Assembly: GCA_002086835.1 (NCBI GenBank)
Contig: MVIG01000001.1
Location: 620,001 to 684,000, forward strand
Direction of reading: 5' to 3'
From: Mycolicibacterium porcinum
GTDB taxonomy: Bacteria > Actinomycetota > Actinomycetes > Mycobacteriales > Mycobacteriaceae
Length of the DNA stretch: 64,000 bases
Part shown: one piece after another, positions 57,152-64,000 of the stretch
Layout: each line of letters starts with the position of its first letter
How positions within the stretch are numbered: position 1 is the first letter of the stretch
Program-made: the position numbers and the translations under genes
The notes under the pieces: generated by a model
Database searches by the model: none
What the model was told of the DNA's origin: nothing
The model's input: only the letters and a program-made list of their open reading frames with translations

Positions 57152-59551
57152 TCAGCGTCCCGCGAGCTGCGAGCTCTGCGGCACCTCGAGCACCCCGGCG
57201 GCGATCAGCTCGTCGATCTCGGAGTCGTCCAGGCCCAGCAGTTCTGCGGCGATCTCCCGGGTCTGCTCGCCGAGCAGCGGCGCCTGCCGCAGTGGGGGAT
57301 CAGCGATCCGATCCGAATGGATCTGCACGTTCTCCATCGTGAACGGCTCATCGGCATGCGGGTGCAGTTCCTCGCGGAACGCGCGCCGCTGCACGTAGTA
57401 GTCCCACTCGGCGACCTCCGCCGCGTGCAAGGCGGCGCCTGCCGGGACACCGGCCGCCTGCAGCAGGCCCATCGCCTCGGTCGCCGGGCGCTGTGAGGTC
57501 CAGGCCCGCACGGCCTCGTCGACCTGGTCGCGGTGGGCGTCGCGACCGGCGCGGGTCGCCAGCTGCCCGTCGGCGCTCAGATCCGGCCGCTCGATCACCT
57601 CGCACAGCGCGCGCCAGTCGGCGTCGTCGCGCACGGTCACGGCCAGCCACCGGTCCTCGCCTGCGGCCGGGAACAGGCCCCACGGCGCGTCGTGGATCGG
57701 GTGGGGCGAGGGTTGGTGCCCACGCCGCACCAGGACGTCGGCTGCGATCTCGGCGGCCAGGTGGCTGAGCATCACCTCCGACTGCGCGACACTGACCGCC
57801 CCGCCGGCGCCGCTGCGTTCCCGGCGCAGCAGCAGGGCCAGCGCACCGAGTGCGCCGATCCGGGCCGCCACGTGGTCGGGGTAGACGGTGACGGTGTCGC
57901 AGAACGACTCCGGTTCATCGGGGTACACCCACAGGTCCGTGAACCCCGCGGCCGCCCGCACCAGTGGGCCGTAACCCATCCGCTTCGCCCACGGCCCGGT
58001 GGGCCCGAACGCCGAACTGTCGACCACCACGATGCCCGGATTCACCTTCCGCAGGGTTCGATGGTCCATGCCCAGCGTCTCGGCCACGCCCGGTTTGAAA
58101 TTGGTCAACACGACGTCGGACATGGTCACCAGCCGGTGGGCCAAAGCCCGACCGTCCGGCGTCCGCAGATCGATGCCGATCGAGCGCTTGTTTCGGTGGC
58201 CGGCGGCATAGGTCTGCGACATCGAGGTCAGGTTGCCGCGCAGCCCATCCGGGAAGGCCGAGTTCTCGATCTTGATGACGTCGGCGCCGAGATCGCCGAA
58301 GAGTCGGCCGGTGTCGGACCCGACGACGATCACTCCGAGGTCCAGCACGCGCACCCCCTCCAGCGGCAAGCCCTCGTCGCGGCGTGGGCGGTCGGCAAGC
58401 CGCGGGGCGACCTCGATGCGAGCGGCCGTCGCAGTTTCGGAGACGTTGAGCGCGTTGGCCCGGTGTCCGTCGATCTCGACGACCCCCGCGGGCACCGGTG
58501 CCGATATCCCGGGCGCCAGGTCGATCTCGTGGAAATACCCGCGGTCCTCGACCTGTGCGGTGCCGAGGGTTTCGGCCAGGGTGAGCACCGCGGCAGTCGG
58601 CACCCCGTGCCGCTGGCCGGCGATCTCCAGTTCGGCGCGGGTCTGTCCGGCGCAGAACCGGCCGATCGCGGCCATCAACTCCGGCGAGCTGAACCGCACC
58701 CGCAGCCGGTCGAACGACGGATCGGCGAACTGCTCGGGCTGGCCCATCCACTCGAACATGCCGTGCCACTGGCGTTTTGCCAGCAGGCAGATCCGTACGT
58801 GACCGTCCTTGCACGCGATGATCGGGTATCGCAGCCGTTCGGCATTCCAGTCGCGTCGTTGCGCGCTGAGGGCGACTCCGGCCGAGGCCGTCCCCGCTGT
58901 CCCGTACGGGGGATCGAGCGTCTGCATCGCCCCCTCGAGGATCGAAAAATCGATGAGATCGCCGTCGCCCGTGCGCAATCGGTCCAGATACACACTGACG
59001 GTCATCACCGCCGCCTGCGCGGCCGCCACGTGATAGGGCAATTGCGCGGCGGGTGGCACCAAAGGCTCACGTCCCGGGATCCCGGATCTGGACAGCTCAC
59101 TGGTCAGCGCGTGCAGTACCGGTGTGGTGGCCTGCCAACCGCGGTAGCTGGTGTCGCGGCCGAAATCGCTGATGGACAAGACCACCAGGCCGGGGTGCTC
59201 GACTCGAATCTCACGTACCGACAGCGCTTTTTCGGCATCCGAACCGGGGCGGGTGTCCTCGATCAAGATGTCGGTTCCGGCCAGCAGCTGGACCCAGCGA
59301 CGTCGATCGGCGGGGAGCGACGGATCGAGGACGTCGGTGCCCACTCCGTGTCGGTTGATCGCGATCGCCACCGAGTCGGCATCGACGCCGACGCTCTCGG
59401 CGGGTTGCTCCGTCACGCCCCGCAGGTGCACCTGGGTCACCGCGGCGCCGAGGTCGGCCAGCAGGCGGCCCACTGCCGTCATGGGCCCGCGCGACAGGTC
59501 GAGGATGCGAACCCCGGCCAGTGGTGGGTCGTAGTCGTGCGGCTTGTCCAT
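57152..59551 (-). CDS. Tandem CaiB/BaiF class III CoA-transferase fusion
   Basis: A 799-aa protein with two fused CaiB/BaiF-type halves (each starts with LAGVRILDLSRGPMTAVGRLLADLGA or LEGVRVLDLGVIVVGSDTGRLFGDLG and a NKRSIGIDLRTPDGRALAHRL segment). Class III enzymes use a catalytic Asp; the equivalent positions read SILEG in the first half and VAQSE in the second, so the usual Asp is not seen in either. It sits five bases below the acyl-CoA dehydrogenase genes, forming an operon that would activate a carboxylic acid to CoA before dehydrogenation. Start ATG 59551. Confidence 0.87.
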   Translation of the reverse strand: MDKPHDYDPPLAGVRILDLSRGPMTAVGRLLADLGAAVTQVHLRGVTEQPAESVGVDADSVAIAINRHGVGTDVLDPSLPADRRRWVQLLAGTDILIEDTRPGSDAEKALSVREIRVEHPGLVVLSISDFGRDTSYRGWQATTPVLHALTSELSRSGIPGREPLVPPAAQLPYHVAAAQAAVMTVSVYLDRLRTGDGDLIDFSILEGAMQTLDPPYGTAGTASAGVALSAQRRDWNAERLRYPIIACKDGHVRICLLAKRQWHGMFEWMGQPEQFADPSFDRLRVRFSSPELMAAIGRFCAGQTRAELEIAGQRHGVPTAAVLTLAETLGTAQVEDRGYFHEIDLAPGISAPVPAGVVEIDGHRANALNVSETATAARIEVAPRLADRPRRDEGLPLEGVRVLDLGVIVVGSDTGRLFGDLGADVIKIENSAFPDGLRGNLTSMSQTYAAGHRNKRSIGIDLRTPDGRALAHRLVTMSDVVLTNFKPGVAETLGMDHRTLRKVNPGIVVVDSSAFGPTGPWAKRMGYGPLVRAAAGFTDLWVYPDEPESFCDTVTVYPDHVAARIGALGALALLLRRERSGAGGAVSVAQSEVMLSHLAAEIAADVLVRRGHQPSPHPIHDAPWGLFPAAGEDRWLAVTVRDDADWRALCEVIERPDLSADGQLATRAGRDAHRDQVDEAVRAWTSQRPATEAMGLLQAAGVPAGAALHAAEVAEWDYYVQRRAFREELHPHADEPFTMENVQIHSDRIADPPLRQAPLLGEQTREIAAELLGLDDSEIDELIAAGVLEVPQSSQLAGR

Positions 59552-59556
59552 CGGTG

Positions 59557-60753
59557 TCAGCTCCGGCGGGCCTGGCGGAACGGGATGTCGCGATCGACCT
59601 CGGGCTCTTTGGCCAGGCCCAGGACCCGCTCGCCGATGATGTTGCGCTGGATCTGGTCGGTGCCGCCACCGATCGAGGTGAAGAACGCGTTGAGGGTCAG
59701 GAAGTTGACGTCGTCGGCCTCGGGATTGTCGGGTCCGGCCAGAAGCGCTTCGGCGCCGATGATCTCGGTCTTGAGCCGAGCTTCCGCGTGAAGGATGTTC
59801 GACATCGCCAGCTTGCCCAGTGACATGATCGAGCTGGATGTGCCTTGCGTCGCAGCGGCTTTGGCGCGGGCATTGTTGAGCGAGTTGAGTTCGCGCAAGG
59901 CGAGCACATCGGCCAGCTCCTTGCGTGCCGCCGGGTCGTCGAGGCGGCCGTGGTCGCGGGCCAGGCCGATGAGGTCGTCGGCGCGGGTGCGGTTGCGTGA
60001 GCCGCGCCCGCCGTCACCCATGATCGACCGCTCGTAGGCGAGTGCCGTCTGCAATACCCGCCACCCGTTGCCCTCGCCACCCAGGAGGTACGCGTCCGAC
60101 ACCCGCGCGTCGGTGATGAACACCTCGTTGAAATGCGATTCGCCGGTGATCTGCACCAGCGGACGGACGTCGATGCCGGGCTGGCGCATCGGAATCATGA
60201 AGAAGCTCAAGCCTTTGTGCTTGGGCACGTCCCAGTCGGTGCGGGCGATCAGCAGCGCGTACTCGGCCGTGGTGGCGCCCGACGTCCACACTTTCTGGCC
60301 GTTGACCACCCACTCGTCGCCGTCGCGGACCGCGGTGGTGCGCACGGCGGCCAGGTCGGACCCGGCGCCCGGCTCGCTGTAGAGCAGGCAGGTGCGGATC
60401 CGTTCGGTGAGGAAGTCGCGCACCAGGTCGTTCTTGAGTTTGTCCGACCCGAACTTGAGCGCGGTGTTGGCCGGGATGCTGTATTTGTCCTGGCGCGCAC
60501 CAGGGGCCTTGACCGCTCGGAACTCGCGCTCGACGACCGCGGCCAGTTCGTTCGGGTACTCGCGGCCGAACCACTCGGTGGGGTACGTCGGCACCGCGTA
60601 GCCCGCGTCGAGCACCTTCTGCAGCCAGGCCACCCGCTCGGGCGAACTGACCCACGGATCGGTCGATTTCGGCAGCCCGGACCAGTTCTGGGTGAGCCAG
60701 TCACGGACCTCCGCGCGCAGTTGATCGGCGGTGGGCAGGTCGTTGGCGGTCAT
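59557..60753 (-). CDS. Acyl-CoA dehydrogenase (FadE family), subunit 1
   Basis: A 398-aa ACAD. The middle domain shows LLYSEPGAGSDLAAVRTTAV and WVVNGQKVWTSGA; the C-terminal domain has IGGGTDQIQRNIIGERVLGL. Start ATG 60753 (MTANDLPTADQLRAEVRDWL) is chosen since the frame remains open through the upstream gene but that part has no homology. It sits two bases below the second ACAD gene. Such adjacent ACAD pairs often form alpha2-beta2 enzymes for bulky acyl-CoAs such as sterol side chains. Confidence 0.92.
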   Translation of the reverse strand: MTANDLPTADQLRAEVRDWLTQNWSGLPKSTDPWVSSPERVAWLQKVLDAGYAVPTYPTEWFGREYPNELAAVVEREFRAVKAPGARQDKYSIPANTALKFGSDKLKNDLVRDFLTERIRTCLLYSEPGAGSDLAAVRTTAVRDGDEWVVNGQKVWTSGATTAEYALLIARTDWDVPKHKGLSFFMIPMRQPGIDVRPLVQITGESHFNEVFITDARVSDAYLLGGEGNGWRVLQTALAYERSIMGDGGRGSRNRTRADDLIGLARDHGRLDDPAARKELADVLALRELNSLNNARAKAAATQGTSSSIMSLGKLAMSNILHAEARLKTEIIGAEALLAGPDNPEADDVNFLTLNAFFTSIGGGTDQIQRNIIGERVLGLAKEPEVDRDIPFRQARRS

Positions 60754-60755
60754 CT

Positions 60756-61871
60756 TCAGGCGCCTTTCGCCGAGAGGTAGCGCTCGCGGTGCAGCCCTGA
60801 GCCGCCGAGCAGTTGCAGGCCGGTGCGGGCCCGACGCAGGAAGAGGTGTGCCGGGTGTTCCCACGTGAAGGCGATGCCGCCGTGCATCTGGATCGCCGAC
60901 ATGGCGGTGGTGTGGTAGGCCTCGGCGCAGCAGAAGCCGGCCAGAGCAATTGCGCCACTGCTGTTTTCGCTGCCCGATGCCAGCTCGGCGGCGGCGTGCT
61001 GGGCGGCCGACGTGGCTGATTCCACCTGGACCAGCAGATCGGCGGCCATGTGCTTGAGGGCCTGGAAGCTGCCGATCGGCCGGCCGAACTGGATCCGGGT
61101 CTTGAGGTAGTCCACGGTGATGTCGAAGATCCGCCGTGCCCCGCCGACCTGCTCGCCGGCCAGCGCGACCAATGCGAGGTCGAGGGCCTGCTGCACCGCG
61201 TCCCAGCCGCCGGTGCCGATGCGGCGGGCGGGGGTGGCGTCGAACGTATAGGTCGACAGCGGGACGGTCGGGTCGAAAACCGTTGCGGCCGTGCGCTCGA
61301 AACCGTCGGCGTCGGGCACGATCTGGAAGATGCCGAAGTCTCCGTCGATACGGGCGACCACCAGGATCACGTCGGCCGCCTGACCGTGCAGCACGTAATG
61401 GGCGTTGCCGGTCAGGGTGTGATCGGCGTCGTGCGAATCCCGTTCGGCGGCGGCGCGCACCGCCACTCCCTCCGGCGCCCAGGTCCCTCGGGAGCCGGTG
61501 ATCGCGACGGTTCCCACCGAAGTCCCGTCGACCAGGGCAGGCAGCAGCCGCCGCTTGTCGTCCTCGGTGCCTGCCGCACCGATCAACGCCGACGCCAGCA
61601 CTGCGCTGGACAGAAACGGTGCGGGCAGCAGCGCGGCCCCGGTCGCCTCGGCGACGGCCTCGAGCTCCAGCGCGCCGAGGCCGACGCCGCCGTACTCGCT
61701 GTCGACCAACAGACCGGTGACGCCCTGGGCGGCGAGCTTGCGCCACAACTCGCGGTCGAACCCGGCATCGGTGCCGATCACCCGGCGCACATCCGGTTCG
61801 GAGCATTCGTCGTGCAGCAGTTCGGAGACCGCGGCGGCCAGTTCCGCCCGCTCGGTCACGCTGATCGTCAT
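60756..61871 (-). CDS. Acyl-CoA dehydrogenase-like protein (FadE family), subunit 2
   Basis: A 371-aa ACAD-like protein with weaker motifs: GVGLGALELEAVAEATGAAL, GRPIGSFQALKHMAADL, IQMHGGIAFTWEHPAHLFLRRA. Together with the 398-aa partner it fits the heteromeric ACAD arrangement of mycobacterial steroid catabolism. The start ATG 61871 gives MTISVTERAELAAAVSELL. The upstream LysR gene is 115 bp away, leaving room for a promoter. Confidence 0.88.
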   Translation of the reverse strand: MTISVTERAELAAAVSELLHDECSEPDVRRVIGTDAGFDRELWRKLAAQGVTGLLVDSEYGGVGLGALELEAVAEATGAALLPAPFLSSAVLASALIGAAGTEDDKRRLLPALVDGTSVGTVAITGSRGTWAPEGVAVRAAAERDSHDADHTLTGNAHYVLHGQAADVILVVARIDGDFGIFQIVPDADGFERTAATVFDPTVPLSTYTFDATPARRIGTGGWDAVQQALDLALVALAGEQVGGARRIFDITVDYLKTRIQFGRPIGSFQALKHMAADLLVQVESATSAAQHAAAELASGSENSSGAIALAGFCCAEAYHTTAMSAIQMHGGIAFTWEHPAHLFLRRARTGLQLLGGSGLHRERYLSAKGA

Positions 61872-61986
61872 GTGCACCCGCCTTCCTCGTCGGGTCCATG
61901 CAATCTGGCATGAGCCGTGGTGTAAATCACGGATTCGCACACTGACACGTTTCCGATTGCGACACGCCGATGTTCCGCCGGACGGA

Positions 61987-62874
61987 CTATCGCCGACTGA
62001 AGTCGCGCAGCACCTCGAGCACATTGGTGATCAGCTCGGAGCCGTGGGTCTGCAGGTGTGCGGCGACGAGGTCGACCCCGAGGGTCGCCGGCGCCAGGGG
62101 CACGTAGCGGACTCCGGCGATGTCCAGCGCGGCGGTGGGATCGGGCACGATCGCGACGCCCAGTCCTGCCGCGACCAGCGTCACCAGTGTCGACGTTTCC
62201 GAGACTTCCTGTCGGATCCGTGGCGTGAATCCCGCATCGGCGCAGATACCGGTGACCAGGCTGCTCATGACCGACCGGCCGTGGCCGACGTGGACCACGA
62301 AGTCTTCGTTCCTCAGGTCGGTCGCCGTCACCTCGGCGCGCTCGGCAAGGCGATGGCCGGCGGGCAGCGCGACCAGGAGACGGTCCCGGCGAACGGTCTC
62401 GACCGTGATGTCATCACGGCTGACCGGTGGCCGCAGCAGTGCCAGGTCGATCGCGCCCGCTTCCAGGGCATCGATCTGGGCCGGCGCGAGCATTTCGCCG
62501 CGCACGCTGACCTCGACACCGGGTAGGGATTCGCCGAGAGCGCGAACGAGTTCCGGCAGAAGGGAATACGTCGCCGAACCCACGCACCCGATCGCCACCC
62601 GACCTTCGACACCGGCTGCGATGCGACGGGCTTCCAGGCCCGCGTCGTCCACCGCACCGAGAATCTCGATCGCGCGCTGGAGAAAGGTGCGGCCGGCCGG
62701 CGTCAGCTCCACGCTGCGGGTGGTACGGGTGAAGAGCTCGACGCCGAGCTCGCGCTCGAGCTGGCGGATCTGCTGGGACAACGGGGGTTGCGCGATGTGC
62801 AGCCGTTCCGCGGCGCGTCCGAAGTGCAATTCCTCCCCGACGGCCCGGAAGTAGCGGAGATGACGCAGCTCCAT
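61987..62874 (-). CDS. LysR-family transcriptional regulator (divergent from thiolase)
   Basis: A 295-aa LysR protein: HTH EELHFGRAAERLHIAQPPLSQQIRQLERELG, then a ligand-binding domain. It is divergent from the thiolase gene and heads the minus-strand acyl-CoA operon, the classic position of a LysR activator. The inverted repeat right at its start (62876-62898) is its likely binding site. Confidence 0.93.
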   Translation of the reverse strand: MELRHLRYFRAVGEELHFGRAAERLHIAQPPLSQQIRQLERELGVELFTRTTRSVELTPAGRTFLQRAIEILGAVDDAGLEARRIAAGVEGRVAIGCVGSATYSLLPELVRALGESLPGVEVSVRGEMLAPAQIDALEAGAIDLALLRPPVSRDDITVETVRRDRLLVALPAGHRLAERAEVTATDLRNEDFVVHVGHGRSVMSSLVTGICADAGFTPRIRQEVSETSTLVTLVAAGLGVAIVPDPTAALDIAGVRYVPLAPATLGVDLVAAHLQTHGSELITNVLEVLRDFSRR

Positions 62875-62875
62875 G

Positions 62876-62898
62876 ATTAATATCCTACTGATACTAAT
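62876..62898. promoter_or_regulatory. LysR-type operator between regulator and thiolase
   Basis: ATTAATAT (62876-62883) and ATACTAAT (62891-62898) form an inverted repeat with seven of eight positions complementary, seven bases apart, fitting a T-N11-A LysR box. It lies two bases from the LysR start. Confidence 0.6.
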
Positions 62899-62950
62899 GA
62901 CGACAATCTAAGTATTTCAGAATATGTGTGGGCCTGCCTAGCGTGGAGGT

Positions 62951-64000
62951 ATGAATACCCGCGCGTCCGCTTCCCAGGTGGTGATCTGCAGCCCGGTCCG
63001 CACCCCGGTGGGCCGGATGGGCGGTTCTCTGGCCGCGCTCACCGCCACCGATCTGGCCACCCAGACACTGTGCGAGCTGGTCTCGCGTACCGGGTTGGGC
63101 GAAGGCGATGTCGACGATGTGGTGCTGGGCCAGGGCTACGCCAACGGCGAGTCGCCTGCCATCGGCCGCATCGCCGCGCTCGACGCGGGACTGGGTACGC
63201 GGGTGCCAGGCCTGCAGATCGACCGCCGCTGTGGCTCCGGGCTGCAGGCTGTGCTGTACGCGGCAGGCCAGGTGGCCACCGGGGCCGCTCGCGTCGTGGT
63301 CGCCGGCGGTGTGGAGTCGATGTCCAACGTCGAGCACTACGCCCTGGGGCTGCGTGCCGGGGTGCGGCAAGGCGGGATCGTCTTGCAGGACCGGCTGGAC
63401 CGCGCACGTGAAACAGCCGGTGGTGCAAGCCATCCCGTCAGCGGGGGCATGATCGAGACCGCCGAGAACCTGCGCCGTGAGTACGGTATCTCCCGAGATG
63501 AGCAGGACCAGCTGGCCGTTCGCTCGCATCGGCGCGCCGTGGCCGCGCACGATGCCGGCCGCTTCGCCGATGAGCTCATTCCGGTGACCGTTCCCGGCAG
63601 GCGCGGCAATCCCGACACCGTCGTGGACCGCGACGAACACCCCCGCGCCGACATCACGGCCGAAGACCTGGAGAGGCTGCGCCCGCTCCGGTTCAAGTCC
63701 GACACCGAGTCGACCGTCACCGCAGGCAACGCTTCCGGCCAGAACGACGGCGCAGCCATGTGCGTCGTCACCACCCGCGCTGAAGCTGAGAAATACCAAC
63801 TGACACCACTTTTGGCGCTGAAGTCATGGGCAGTCACCGGCTGCGATCCCGAGACCATGGGCATCGGACCGGTAGGCGCCACCTCCGCGGCGTTGGACCG
63901 CGCGGGCCTGACGCTCGACGAGATCGACCTCATCGAACTCAACGAGGCGTTCGCGGTACAGGTGCTCGCGGTGTTGGCCGAATGGAAGGTCGACCCACTC
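62951..64000 (+). CDS. Acetyl-CoA acetyltransferase/3-ketoacyl-CoA thiolase, N-terminal 350 codons (runs off edge)
   Basis: Thiolase for the last step of beta-oxidation-type cleavage. Catalytic Cys in DRRCGSGLQAVLYA; IELNEAFAVQVL is the NEAF motif. The C-terminal Cys-Gly loop lies beyond the window. ATG 62951 is preceded by GGAGG (62944-62948). The thiolase and acyl-CoA operon are divergently controlled. fadA-type in a catabolic cluster; substrate unknown. Confidence 0.93.
   Translation, partial: MNTRASASQVVICSPVRTPVGRMGGSLAALTATDLATQTLCELVSRTGLGEGDVDDVVLGQGYANGESPAIGRIAALDAGLGTRVPGLQIDRRCGSGLQAVLYAAGQVATGAARVVVAGGVESMSNVEHYALGLRAGVRQGGIVLQDRLDRARETAGGASHPVSGGMIETAENLRREYGISRDEQDQLAVRSHRRAVAAHDAGRFADELIPVTVPGRRGNPDTVVDRDEHPRADITAEDLERLRPLRFKSDTESTVTAGNASGQNDGAAMCVVTTRAEAEKYQLTPLLALKSWAVTGCDPETMGIGPVGATSAALDRAGLTLDEIDLIELNEAFAVQVLAVLAEWKVDPL

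Noticed and set aside
59557..61911. One 784-residue protein uniting both ACAD genes
   Set aside because: The frame stays open upstream of 60753 but the extra part is out of frame with the second ACAD and has no fold; two separate genes explain it.

Overview
The window is a high-GC actinobacterial chromosome segment. Its gene order matches the fbiAB-whiB2-manB-manA ... alkB-rubAB ... sahH ... tmk-mtrAB-lpqB ... secA1 ... desA3-rsgA-aroA block of mycobacteria (the Rv3224-Rv3262 region of M. tuberculosis, recalled from memory). Protein motifs (MtrA, TMK, WhiB2, DesA3, GjpA-type porin), many GTG/TTG starts and candidate leaderless promoters fit Mycobacterium/Mycolicibacterium. Accessory genes absent from the compact M. 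tuberculosis block, two rubredoxins and several lipid-catabolism genes suggest a fast-growing, environmental Mycolicibacterium. The species cannot be fixed from sequence alone.

Layout. 1-1453: cofactor F420 genes fbiB (partial) and fbiA, minus strand. 1747-6950: whiB2, a small zincin-like protein, a DUF3499 protein and the mannose-activation cluster manB-tobH-manA. 6961-10762: an accessory oxidative block (FAD monooxygenase, AurF-type diiron oxygenase with membrane tail, SAM methyltransferase). 10918-14896: APC amino-acid permease, a 54-bp palindromic terminator, then the alkane operon alkB-rubA-rubB-alkX. 15035-16495: sahH. 16646-24586: a block that separates sahH from tmk, holding a secreted lipase, a GjpA-like porin, a fatty acyl-AMP ligase, a divergent AAA+ ATPase with N-terminal TPR-like repeats and a TPR membrane protein. 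24616-34165: tmk, mtrA-mtrB-lpqB, comF-like gene, long ribosome-hibernation factor and secA1. 34162-44507: an Rv3235-family protein, a BacA-type ABC transporter, a WS/DGAT-like protein, a BCCT transporter, a small DUF6912 protein, an amidohydrolase, then the desaturase electron-transfer pair (ferredoxin reductase and desA3), each preceded by copies of one palindromic operator. 44638-50601: small secreted protein, SDR-rsgA-aroA on the minus strand, SRAP and a methyltransferase. 50644-56171: TetR with enoyl-CoA hydratase, a methyltransferase, a 13E12-type HNH protein with a perfect SOS box over its start, an SDR and a VanY-like peptidase. 55608-64000 also contains a LysR-controlled acyl-CoA catabolic cluster (fused CoA transferase, two acyl-CoA dehydrogenases, LysR, divergent thiolase that runs off the end).

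How the genes connect. Three themes recur: envelope sugars and export (manB/manA, mtrAB-lpqB, secA1, porin, VanY), lipid handling (alkane hydroxylation, FAAL, desaturation, WS/DGAT, beta-oxidation-type cluster) and redox cofactors. The strongest regulatory signals are non-coding: operator dyads at the desA3 locus, the LexA box, a TetR dyad, a LysR dyad, and a repeated TANNNT-6 to 8 nt-start-codon arrangement that predicts leaderless transcripts. The most system-like unexplained group is the FAAL / AAA+ / TPR-membrane module at 20.3-24.6 kb. No rRNA, tRNA, CRISPR array or insertion sequence was recognised.
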